Shown piece after piece: positions 27,007-34,299 of a DNA stretch of 64,000 bases. Position numbers and translations under genes: made by a program. The notes below the pieces were generated by a model. The model did no database searches and was not told the origin of the DNA. It saw nothing but the letters and a program-made list of their open reading frames with translations. The stretch is taken from contig NZ_NGJW01000001.1 in the NCBI RefSeq assembly GCF_003987555.1, positions 62,001-126,000 on the forward strand, written 5' to 3'. Positions within the stretch are counted from its first letter, which is position 1. Each line of letters opens with the position of its first letter. Source of the stretch: Vagococcus lutrae. Its GTDB lineage: Bacteria; Bacillota; Bacilli; Lactobacillales; Vagococcaceae.

Positions 27007-28179
27007 TTAAGCTTGATAGGGATAGATTTGAACACCTTTAACAACACGATTTACAGTACCTGTTGGAGATGGCGTATCTGGTGTATTGCCTACTTTAATT
27101 GCAGTTAAAATCGCAACAGTTTGTGCAAACATAACATACGGTAGCGCCAAATATGCATCCGGTAAAACACGTCCCGCTTCTTTATAATCAAATGTATGAC
27201 CTGTATAAGTCTTGAGTTCGTTCGTTGTTAAACCAATCACACCCGCTGCAATACCGTCTTGATGAATCTCTTCTAAAATATCTTCATCATATTGAGCTGT
27301 ATATGGTTGATTGGATACAAAACCAAAAATTAACGTTTCGGAATCAACAAATGATTTCGGTCCATGACGGAATCCCATAGATGAATCAAAGACAGTTGCC
27401 ACTTTCCCAGCTGTTAGTTCAAGTATTTTTAATTGTGCTTCACGCGTTAAACCAGATAGACTACCTGATCCAAGATAAACCACACGATTAAATGGCACCT
27501 CTAAAATTTTCGCAATGCTTTCTTCATTTGCGATGACACCTTTACCAAGCTCCATCATCACATTCAAATATTCTTCTTTATCTTTTTCTGACGTTGTATC
27601 AAAAACAAGTAAGGTCATCAATGTCATGCAAGAATAACTACCTGTCATGGCAAATCCTTTATCATTTGAATCTTCAGGCATTACTAACAATAGGTTACGT
27701 TCATCACCATGAGCATTACGAGCAAGCTCTCCGTCTGCTGCACACGTAATTGTCACTTGATAAAAATCTGAGACTAATTGTTTACCTAATTCAACGGCTG
27801 CCACACTCTCTGGACTATTACCACTGCGAGCATATGACACTAATAATGTTGGTAACGCTGGATTAAAATATTCACGAGGATTAGAAACTAAATCGGTTGT
27901 AGCAACACTTGAAAGTGTCCACTGTGTTTCGTCTACTTGCCCTTTTAAATAAGGAAGAACCGTATTTCCCACATAAGCTGACGTTCCCGCTCCAGTAAAA
28001 ATCACTTGAACATGTTCATGTGCTTGGGTAACGTTTTCAAAAAATTGAGTAATTTTCTCACGACTGTCTTGATAAATCCCCCACGTTTCTTCCCATAAAC
28101 GAGGTTGCTGTTCAATTTCACGAGCTGTGATGACCGCACCTTTTTCTTTTAATGCGTCATCCGATAATGAATAAATCAT
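27007..28179 (-). CDS. agaS: Galactosamine-6-phosphate deaminase/isomerase (AgaS, SIS family)
   Basis: Converts galactosamine-6-phosphate to tagatose-6-phosphate and ammonia. The 390-residue product has two SIS domains (FTGAGTSAYVGNT near 62, YLGSGSLSGLTREAQLKILEL near 235). The conserved SSMGFRHGPKSF contains the catalytic region. First gene of the catabolic operon, under a consensus promoter with a palindromic operator. No GalNAc-6-phosphate deacetylase (nagA) is present here, so GalNAc use would need one from elsewhere in the genome. Confidence 0.92.
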   Translation of the reverse strand: MIYSLSDDALKEKGAVITAREIEQQPRLWEETWGIYQDSREKITQFFENVTQAHEHVQVIFTGAGTSAYVGNTVLPYLKGQVDETQWTLSSVATTDLVSNPREYFNPALPTLLVSYARSGNSPESVAAVELGKQLVSDFYQVTITCAADGELARNAHGDERNLLLVMPEDSNDKGFAMTGSYSCMTLMTLLVFDTTSEKDKEEYLNVMMELGKGVIANEESIAKILEVPFNRVVYLGSGSLSGLTREAQLKILELTAGKVATVFDSSMGFRHGPKSFVDSETLIFGFVSNQPYTAQYDEDILEEIHQDGIAAGVIGLTTNELKTYTGHTFDYKEAGRVLPDAYLALPYVMFAQTVAILTAIKVGNTPDTPSPTGTVNRVVKGVQIYPYQA

Positions 28180-28203
28180 GTTATATACCTCCTACTATTT
28201 TCA

Positions 28204-28219
28204 ACTGGTAACTACCAGT
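28204..28219. promoter_or_regulatory. Operator palindrome for the adjacent GntR/HutC regulator
   Basis: Perfect palindrome ACTGGTA-AC-TACCAGT located between the agaS promoter and start codon. It closely resembles the NagR/DasR-type site ACTGGTCTAGACCAGT bound by HutC-subfamily regulators that sense amino-sugar phosphates, and the adjacent gene encodes such a regulator. Confidence 0.75.
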
Positions 28220-28231
28220 AGTGACAAGTTA

Positions 28232-28260
28232 AATATAACGTGTTTCAAAACACTTGTCAA
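28232..28260 (-). promoter_or_regulatory. Promoter of the agaS-lacD-lacC-PTS-bgaC operon
   Basis: TTGACA (28260-28255), 17-base spacer, TATATT (28237-28232). The spacer contains a second palindrome, GTGTTT-CA-AAACAC (28240-28253), which may bind another regulator. Confidence 0.85.
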
Positions 28261-28270
28261 CCATTTAAAA

Positions 28271-28314
28271 ATAAAAAAAGACAACATTCTTAATAAAATA
28301 AGAATGTTGTCTTT
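28271..28314. terminator. Terminator of the GntR regulator gene
   Basis: Perfect 16-bp stem AAAGACAACATTCTTA / TAAGAATGTTGTCTTT with a six-base loop and a T7 run on the minus strand, just after the regulator stop. It insulates the regulator from the agaS operon. Confidence 0.92.
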
Positions 28315-28319
28315 GTTAT

Positions 28320-29045
28320 TTATCTGTAATGTTTAATTTTATAATTGAATTGATCGCTACGCGCCGTACTTACTGTAAACTCAATTGCTTTATTCGTATC
28401 ATCATATGTGACACGTTTTAATTTTAAACACGGTGCCCCTGTCATAATATTCAATAACTTCGCATCCGTTTCCGAAACGATACTAGCAGAAAACTCTTCT
28501 TCAGCCACTTTGATATGTTTATTGTAAATATCTCCATAAATATTATAAAGTGGTTTCATCTCCAATAGTTCTTTCGTCATATCTGGAAACTCTTTAGCAG
28601 GTATATATGTGTACTCAATCATCATTGGGACATCATCTGCCAGTCGTAGTCGTTTTAACCAATACACCTCTTCAAAATCCTCTAAATTTAACTTGTGGGC
28701 AATGTAGCCATTAATCTTTGTTTTTTCAAAAGATAAGATTTGTGTAGAGGGAACTTTCCCTTGTTGACGCATTTGTTCCGTAAAGCTGTAAAAATCCATT
28801 AAGTTCTCTTTATCACGATTGAGTGTCGCAACAAACGTCCCCTTTCCTGGACGCTTATAAATATACCCCATGTTTTCTAATTCTGATAGGGCTTGGCGAA
28901 CCGTCGTCCGACTTACGTCATATTTCGTACAGATTTCTCGTTCAGACATCATTTTATCGTTAGGCTTTAATTTTGTATCAATTTCTTTTAATAATATGTC
29001 CACTAATTGATTATAAAAGGGAGTGGCACTATTCTTTTCTATCAT
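28320..29045 (-). CDS. GntR family (HutC/UTRA) transcriptional repressor
   Basis: A 241-residue regulator with an N-terminal winged helix (KYDVSRTTVRQALSELENMGYIYKRPGKGTF, residues 37-67) and a C-terminal UTRA ligand-binding domain ending in KAIEFTVSTARSDQFNY. UTRA domains bind sugar or amino-sugar phosphates. It has its own transcript ended by a strong terminator, then the agaS operon begins with a matching operator, so it is the likely local repressor, relieved by galactosamine- or GlcNAc-6-phosphate. The inducer is inferred. Confidence 0.88.
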   Translation of the reverse strand: MIEKNSATPFYNQLVDILLKEIDTKLKPNDKMMSEREICTKYDVSRTTVRQALSELENMGYIYKRPGKGTFVATLNRDKENLMDFYSFTEQMRQQGKVPSTQILSFEKTKINGYIAHKLNLEDFEEVYWLKRLRLADDVPMMIEYTYIPAKEFPDMTKELLEMKPLYNIYGDIYNKHIKVAEEEFSASIVSETDAKLLNIMTGAPCLKLKRVTYDDTNKAIEFTVSTARSDQFNYKIKHYR

Positions 29046-29112
29046 AAAAACGCTCCTCTAGTTAATAGTAAGTCTATTATAATTCAGATGCACTATAAAG
29101 ACACTACTCTTT

Positions 29113-29129
29113 TGAAAGCGTTTTGTCAA
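29113..29129. promoter_or_regulatory. cre-like site at the -35 region of the GntR gene
   Basis: TGAAAGCGTTTTGT (29113-29126) fits the low-GC cre consensus TGWAARCGYTWNCW with one mismatch. It overlaps a TTGACA hexamer on the minus strand (29129-29124). A TATAAT box lies nearer the gene but its -35 is weak, so the exact promoter is uncertain. Confidence 0.45.
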
Positions 29130-29150
29130 ATCGTCACGCATATCGTCATA

Positions 29151-30032
29151 TTAAGAAGGAAGACTTCCCTCTGGCCACCATAATTTAATAAGCGCCTGTG
29201 TTCCATCATCTTGATAGCCTTTATCCATGAGCTGTTCATATAACTGAACGGCCTGTTTTGTCGCAGGTAATGCGATAGCCATTTTATCCGCTTCATCCAA
29301 AGCAATTTTCAAATCTTTAACAAAATGTTTCACAAAAAAACCGGGTGAATAATTTTCTTGTAAAATTCTTGGGGCATAGTTGCTTAGCGACCAGTTTGCC
29401 GCACTGCCGCCACCGACTGTCGTTAATACTTTTTCTAAATCTAAGCCCGATTTTTCAGCATACACCAGTAACTCCGTCATACCAGTCATCGTACCGGCAA
29501 TCATAATTTGATTGGCCATTTTCGTATGTTGCCCGCTTCCAGCTACTCCTTGATACATGATAGTCGTACCAAAAACCTTAAATATCGGTAGTAATACTTC
29601 AAAGTCTTTTTCCTCTCCACCGACCATAATCGTTAAAGTTCCATTTTTAGCTCCTAAGTCACCACCTGATACAGGTGCGTCCAAACTTTTAGCCCCTAAG
29701 TCATGAGCAGCCGTTGCAATTTTTTTAGCTAAGGTAGGCGTACTTGTCGTCATATCTACCACATATTTCCCAGTAACATCAACACTAAAAATCCCTGACT
29801 CTCCAAAATATGTTGCTTCAACATCTGAAGGATAACCGACCATCGTAAAAATAATATCACTAGCAACCGCAACCTCTTGCGGCGTATCACACCAAATCGC
29901 CCCTAGCTCAACTAAATCATCCGTCTTACTCTTGGTACGATTATGCACGTTTACAGAATAATCTGCTGCCAATAAATGCTTAACAATGGCACTCCCCATA
30001 ACGCCTGTTCCAATAAAACCAATTTTTTTCAT
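29151..30032 (-). CDS. NAD(P)-dependent beta-hydroxyacid dehydrogenase
   Basis: Member of the 3-hydroxyisobutyrate / tartronate-semialdehyde reductase family, 293 residues. The Rossmann motif is GFIGTGVMGSAIVKHLL; the substrate-binding block is DAPVSGGDLGAKNGTLTIMVGG near 118; the catalytic lysine lies in GSGQHTKMANQ near 170. ATG at 30032 is chosen because AAGGAGG sits seven bases upstream; the ATG six bases earlier abuts the site. True substrate unknown. No terminator follows before the GntR promoter region, so antagonistic or read-through transcription is possible. Confidence 0.87.
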   Translation of the reverse strand: MKKIGFIGTGVMGSAIVKHLLAADYSVNVHNRTKSKTDDLVELGAIWCDTPQEVAVASDIIFTMVGYPSDVEATYFGESGIFSVDVTGKYVVDMTTSTPTLAKKIATAAHDLGAKSLDAPVSGGDLGAKNGTLTIMVGGEEKDFEVLLPIFKVFGTTIMYQGVAGSGQHTKMANQIMIAGTMTGMTELLVYAEKSGLDLEKVLTTVGGGSAANWSLSNYAPRILQENYSPGFFVKHFVKDLKIALDEADKMAIALPATKQAVQLYEQLMDKGYQDDGTQALIKLWWPEGSLPS

Positions 30033-30095
30033 GTTCATTCCTCCTTATTAATGATTATACCTTAAACATCCGTTAATCAGAAGTCAGAACCTATC

Positions 30096-30121
30096 AAAAA
30101 AGGCTGACCAAGTCAGCCTTT
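30096..30121. terminator. Terminator of the bgsA-bgsB operon
   Basis: Stem AAAGGCTGAC / GTCAGCCTTT with a three-base loop and a U6 run on the minus strand, at the end of the flippase-like gene. Confidence 0.88.
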
Positions 30122-31148
30122 AAAGAGTCGTTCCCGAAGTCTCTAAACTATCAGGTTTGATAAATAAAGCAATCAATCCCAAAAAGACACCGCTATAATG
30201 TGTAATTAATCGCCATAGAAAAATCGCTAGTAACAGTTGACTTGGACTTGCGATAAACCCGCCAAAAAGTAAGGTAAAACTGTATTCTGCCCCACCTGTT
30301 CCACCAGGTATTGGAAACAACGAGATAATTAAAATAATAAACGCATGAAAGATGATAATTTGCCAAATGTTTATTTGATTAACACCCATACTTAATAAAA
30401 TAAAATATGGCACGATGTAATAACAAATCAATTGAAAAAAAGTCAGGACAAAGGTTCGAAACATCATTTTCTTTTCTTGCTTCATGTATCTACTTTCCTG
30501 ATAAAAGTTCGTCATTTTTTCTGTTAAAATACTTTTCCAATGCGTGGCTTTTTCTTCTCCTACTACTTTTTCAAATATTTTAAAAAAAAGAGTGACCACT
30601 TTATTCGTAAAGGTATAATGATACATAATCATCAATAACGTGACGACGACGATTAAATTGATGATAAAACCTAGTAGTACGAGATAAGAGAGATGTTGAA
30701 ATTCTTGTTTTAATAAAGAAAAACCAAATATCAAACACCCGATAAAATTCAGGACAATCATCACTTGATAAACAACAAATTTCATCATGCATACCGACCC
30801 GCTGACTCCAGGGTCAATGCCCGATTTAACTAACGTTAATAACTGTGCGGGTTGCCCACCTGTTGAAAAAGGGGTAATCGCATTAAACAAGTGTTCAATC
30901 AACGGTATTCTTAACGCATTTTTAAATGAAAAGTTTGCTGCTTCACGCCGTAGAAGCCCCTGAATTATCTTGCCTTCAATCGCCCAATGCATCAGCATAC
31001 AACTTAAGGCAACGATTAACCAATACCCATTCACCTTCTGAGCCTCTTGCCAAACAGCTGCTGGTGTGACTCGAAATAATGGTACGATAAAGACAAACAA
31101 CCCAATAGCTAGCGCGATGATTAACAATCTTCGATATTTCTTAGTCAT
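30120..31148 (-). CDS. Flippase-like integral membrane protein (YbhN/UPF0104, MprF flippase-domain family)
   Basis: A 342-residue polytopic protein with about eight hydrophobic segments, homologous to the transmembrane flippase half of MprF. Conserved features include EHLFNAITPFSTGGQPAQ near residue 85 and LFPIPGGTGGAEYSF near 275. It lies eight bases after bgsB, so it is translated together with the glycolipid synthases. By inference it could move glycolipid or another lipid to the outer leaflet; no enzymatic domain is present. Such proteins often accompany glycosyltransferase genes. Confidence 0.78.
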   Translation of the reverse strand: MTKKYRRLLIIALAIGLFVFIVPLFRVTPAAVWQEAQKVNGYWLIVALSCMLMHWAIEGKIIQGLLRREAANFSFKNALRIPLIEHLFNAITPFSTGGQPAQLLTLVKSGIDPGVSGSVCMMKFVVYQVMIVLNFIGCLIFGFSLLKQEFQHLSYLVLLGFIINLIVVVTLLMIMYHYTFTNKVVTLFFKIFEKVVGEEKATHWKSILTEKMTNFYQESRYMKQEKKMMFRTFVLTFFQLICYYIVPYFILLSMGVNQINIWQIIIFHAFIILIISLFPIPGGTGGAEYSFTLLFGGFIASPSQLLLAIFLWRLITHYSGVFLGLIALFIKPDSLETSGTTL

Positions 31149-31156
31149 GAAGCCTC

Positions 31157-32437
31157 CTACTTATGTTTCCGCATTTTTTGAAACCACAAGTTAGCTTTTA
31201 ACATCGATTCATGTTCATCAGTCATCTGTGAAAGATCCTTTTCACTTGGCACACGGGCTTTCTTCATGGTTTTATTTTTTTTAATAAAATAGTGATGATA
31301 GGAAATAGCCGACTCATAGAACTCGAGCACTCGTCGTGCAAAAGTTTGACTGGAGATTTCCGTTAGTATTTCTTGAACGACCGATTCTGACGGTTCTAAC
31401 TTCAACGCTATCACATCTAACACTTGAGCAGATAAGGTCGATTCATCTTCAAACAATCGGCCTAGACTTTCATCTCTCATCAAAGAAGCAACATACGGAC
31501 TGGTTTTGACAACCATCGGGATACGGGCGGCTAACGCTTCAATATAAGTTAAACCTTGCGACTCTGAAGTCGAGGCATTGACAAAAATATCGGCCGCACG
31601 ATAATACTTAGCTACCTCTTCAGGTTGAATTTCTCCTGTAAATAGTACATAATCTCCTAACGATAGAGAATGAACTAGCTGCTCTAACTCTTCTTGATAA
31701 GGCCCTTTTCCGCATATCATTAAACAGGTATCTGGCTGTTTTTCCACAATCTTTGGCAAAGCTTTTAAAACAGCTTGAATGTTCTTTTCATAAGACAAGC
31801 GACTTAACGATAATAACAATTTGGTTTGTTCACTAATTCCCCACTTTTGACGAACCTTGTAACGCGCTTCTGAAACACTAACTTCTTCAAACTGTTGGAG
31901 TTGAATCCCCGTTGGAATAATACTTAACGGGGCTGTTACTTCATACTCGGTTAGTTTATCAACCACACGCTGACTTGGACAAATGATACCGCTCAAATGA
32001 CGACAATAAGCACGCGTCGCTTGTTTCACATGACTCGGTCGGATTATTTTCCCATTTGCAATATAATGCAAATAATCTTCGTACATCGTGTGATACGTGT
32101 GAACGACCGGAATATCCAATAGTTTCCCAATCTGTTTACCGAGCAAGCCCGTTCCAAATTCCGTATGCGTATGAATTAAATCTAAATCTAGCTGTTTCGC
32201 TCGTTCATAGGCATCTAACAGACCACTAACAACAATACGCCGATCTTTAAAAGAAACAAACGGAATACTAGGCAATCGCATAATTTTTTCGGTTGACTCT
32301 TTCGCTTGAGGGTCTGTCGTAGTAAAAATATAGACGTGATGACCGTTTGCTTCTAACTCTTCAGATAAGATACGAATGGACGTTGCAACGCCACTTACTT
32401 GGGGCAAATAAGTATCTGTAAAAAAAGCAATCTTCAT
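31157..32437 (-). CDS. bgsB: 1,2-diacylglycerol 3-glucosyltransferase (BgsB/LafA type)
   Basis: GT4 glycosyltransferase, 426 residues, predicted to add glucose to diacylglycerol, the first step to the glycolipid anchor of lipoteichoic acid. N-terminus FFTDTYLPQVSGVATSI is the family hallmark. HTEFGTGLLG and HTYHTMYEDYLHY form the acceptor region; ESQGLTYIEALA near residue 300 is the donor-binding E-x7-E motif. The extra 40-residue basic C-terminal tail (KKNKTMKKARVPSEK) may contact membrane. Located between bgsA (30 bases upstream) and the flippase-like gene. Confidence 0.87.
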   Translation of the reverse strand: MKIAFFTDTYLPQVSGVATSIRILSEELEANGHHVYIFTTTDPQAKESTEKIMRLPSIPFVSFKDRRIVVSGLLDAYERAKQLDLDLIHTHTEFGTGLLGKQIGKLLDIPVVHTYHTMYEDYLHYIANGKIIRPSHVKQATRAYCRHLSGIICPSQRVVDKLTEYEVTAPLSIIPTGIQLQQFEEVSVSEARYKVRQKWGISEQTKLLLSLSRLSYEKNIQAVLKALPKIVEKQPDTCLMICGKGPYQEELEQLVHSLSLGDYVLFTGEIQPEEVAKYYRAADIFVNASTSESQGLTYIEALAARIPMVVKTSPYVASLMRDESLGRLFEDESTLSAQVLDVIALKLEPSESVVQEILTEISSQTFARRVLEFYESAISYHHYFIKKNKTMKKARVPSEKDLSQMTDEHESMLKANLWFQKMRKHK

Positions 32438-32467
32438 TTCGACTCTCCTATCCTTTTTTCAATCAAT

Positions 32468-33496
32468 TTATTCAGACATCTTTTTTTGTTCATGATAAAA
32501 AGCTCGCCATTTTTTTAAAATATTTTGTTCAGAATAATACGCTGCCGCATCTTTTGATCGCAGCTGATAGTGTTTTAATTCCTTTGGAGACGTCTGATAC
32601 TTTACTAATAAACGTGACATCTCCTCTTTATCTTTCGCAGCAATATAATCATCTTCAATGATTGCTTGATAAAGCGGTAAATCACGCAACATGACTGGCG
32701 TACCACAGTTAAATGCTTCTAAAATACACATTGGAAATAATTCACTGTGTGAAGGCAATAAGAAAATATCGGCCAAATTGTAGTACAGATGTAACTCCTC
32801 GCGTGAGACTATCCCTGTAAACAATAAATTATTAGGAGGATGCTCGACCTTTTCTTTTAGCTGTTCATAGCCATTACTCAATTTTCCAAAAGAAAAACCG
32901 CCCGCCCAGATAAATTGAATTGATGGGTTTTCTTCCGCCAATCGGATAAAATCATCGACGCCTTTTCTCATCTGGATTTGCCCTGCACCAAGCACGACTA
33001 AACGTTCATCCCAACCTCGTTGAACACGTTCCGCCTTGCGTACGCTATTAGGCAACGGATAAAATCTTTCGCTTGAGACGAAATTAGGAATATACGTAAC
33101 TTTTTCCTTTGAAATCCCATATTTCTCTAAGACAGGGATAAAGCTTGGATTGACTACAACAAGATGATCCATTCGTTTATAAAAAGCTATTACATAGCGG
33201 TAAAAAATATGCTTAAAGAGCCTAGGCATTTCTAGACTATCTTCTAACGTTTCCGGTACAAAATGAACATATCCAATCCTACGTCCTACTATTTTCGGAA
33301 AAAATGTGGACAAATAATAACTAAGATTAATCGTATGATAATGACTAATATCTGTTTTTTTAAACTCATTGATTCGCAGTTCTAACTGACTTTCCTTCTC
33401 ATACTTTCTTAACAATGCTATCAGTTCTAAATAGGCACTACCAACACCTTGTCCTTTAACTGAATCAGCTTGTGAAAACATCGTTACTCGCAACAC
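32468..33496 (-). CDS. bgsA: Diglucosyl-diacylglycerol synthase (BgsA/LafB type)
   Basis: GT4 glycosyltransferase, 342 residues, expected to add the second glucose to monoglucosyl-diacylglycerol. N-terminal VTMFSQADSVKGQGVGSAYLEL is typical of BgsA; SHSELFPMCILEAFNCGTPV near residue 250 is the donor-binding motif. GTG at 33496 is preferred because GGAG lies eight bases upstream; the GTG at 33505 abuts it. First gene of the bgsA-bgsB-flippase operon. A TATAAT box at 33613-33608 marks the probable promoter. Confidence 0.85.
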   Translation of the reverse strand: MLRVTMFSQADSVKGQGVGSAYLELIALLRKYEKESQLELRINEFKKTDISHYHTINLSYYLSTFFPKIVGRRIGYVHFVPETLEDSLEMPRLFKHIFYRYVIAFYKRMDHLVVVNPSFIPVLEKYGISKEKVTYIPNFVSSERFYPLPNSVRKAERVQRGWDERLVVLGAGQIQMRKGVDDFIRLAEENPSIQFIWAGGFSFGKLSNGYEQLKEKVEHPPNNLLFTGIVSREELHLYYNLADIFLLPSHSELFPMCILEAFNCGTPVMLRDLPLYQAIIEDDYIAAKDKEEMSRLLVKYQTSPKELKHYQLRSKDAAAYYSEQNILKKWRAFYHEQKKMSE

Positions 33497-33561
33497 TGCA
33501 GACACTCCGTTCTGTTTTGGTAAAGCTCATGATTTCTTTCAGTATATCATGAAAACACCTG

Positions 33562-33587
33562 TAATCAGTCCATCTTAAGACTGATTA
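33562..33587. repeat. Inverted repeat in the bgsA leader
   Basis: Perfect nine-base arms TAATCAGTC / GACTGATTA with an eight-base loop, no U run, between the -10 box and the bgsA start. Could be an operator or leader structure. Confidence 0.4.
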
Positions 33588-33636
33588 TGCTGTAAGGTTA
33601 TCAAAATATTATAGCATATTTAAGGTTTTATGGTGT

Positions 33637-33664
33637 TTTACATGACAAATAATATCTCTATAAT
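33637..33664 (+). promoter_or_regulatory. Candidate promoter reading toward hairpin repeat copy 1
   Basis: TTTACA (33637-33642), 16-base spacer, TATAAT (33659-33664). A transcript would start near 33671 and could end at the hairpin near 33720 (about 50 nt) or continue into the transposase remnant. Confidence 0.45.
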
Positions 33665-33670
33665 ACTTAA

Positions 33671-33720
33671 ATTCTATAATTTAAAGGGCTGATGAATCTA
33701 AACATGATTCATCAGCCCTT
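33671..33720. repeat. Hairpin repeat, copy 1 (left flank of WxL island)
   Basis: ATTCTATAATTTAAA followed by a 15-bp perfect stem (AAGGGCTGATGAATC / GATTCATCAGCCCTT), seven-base loop, then T6 on the plus strand. The same lead sequence (one mismatch) and stem recur at 42579-42648. It can act as a terminator; its repetition suggests a mobile or IS-derived element. Confidence 0.75.
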
Positions 33721-33797
33721 TTTTAATTTTAGGTATTAAAAAGCATACCGTTCTCCTATATGATTAATTTACGACAAAAAAACAAACGGGAGGCGAT

Positions 33798-34129
33798 ATG
33801 CTCATGTCTAATGATATCAAAAAATTACTACGAATCATAGAGCCAAATTTAATCACATCTGATATTTCTTACGAAATGGTAAAAGGACAACAAACATGTG
33901 TGGTGAACGCTACTTTTTCACCCCTCTAACACCTTGTTATCATTGTGGTTCAACGGTGTATAACGAAAGTGGGAAACAAGTAGTCGTAAGAAATGGTAAG
34001 AAAAAAGCGGTCGTGCGTTTTGATCAATTTTATCAGATACTTTTGTTTATGAACGTCGCAAAACATTGTTATAGTTGTAAAAACTGCGCACGTTATTGGA
34101 TAACTTCTCTTTATTTTTTCAAAACATAA
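33798..34129 (+). pseudogene. ISL3-family transposase remnant, frameshifted and truncated
   Basis: The reading starts at ATG 33798 or 33804 after GGGAGG and encodes MSNDIKKLLRIIEPN..., then breaks at TAA 33928-33930. The sense resumes in another frame with TPCYHCGSTVYNESGKQ, a basic stretch and CKNCARYW, the paired-cysteine zinc finger found at the N-terminus of ISL3-type transposases. It stops at 34129, far short of the usual 400-plus residues, with no DDE catalytic domain downstream. So both a frameshift (net two extra bases near 33928) and a C-terminal loss are seen. Family assignment rests on the finger pattern and my recognition. Confidence 0.62.
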
Positions 34130-34299
34130 AATTAAAAATATTTAAGATGAATCTATTATTTAATCTTATTATCCTTATTTAATAAAGAGTTGTTGTTTTC
34201 TTTGGTAAAAATCAAGAATAAATCACATGTCCTTCTCACTTTTATCTCAAGCAGACTTAGTCTAGCAAATATTAAATTTGATATATATAAGCTGTAAAA
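34130..34299. other. Intergenic stretch between the transposase remnant and the Mga regulator
   Basis: AT-rich, no gene, no convincing terminator for the regulator gene, no transposase C-terminus recognisable. Confidence 0.5.
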
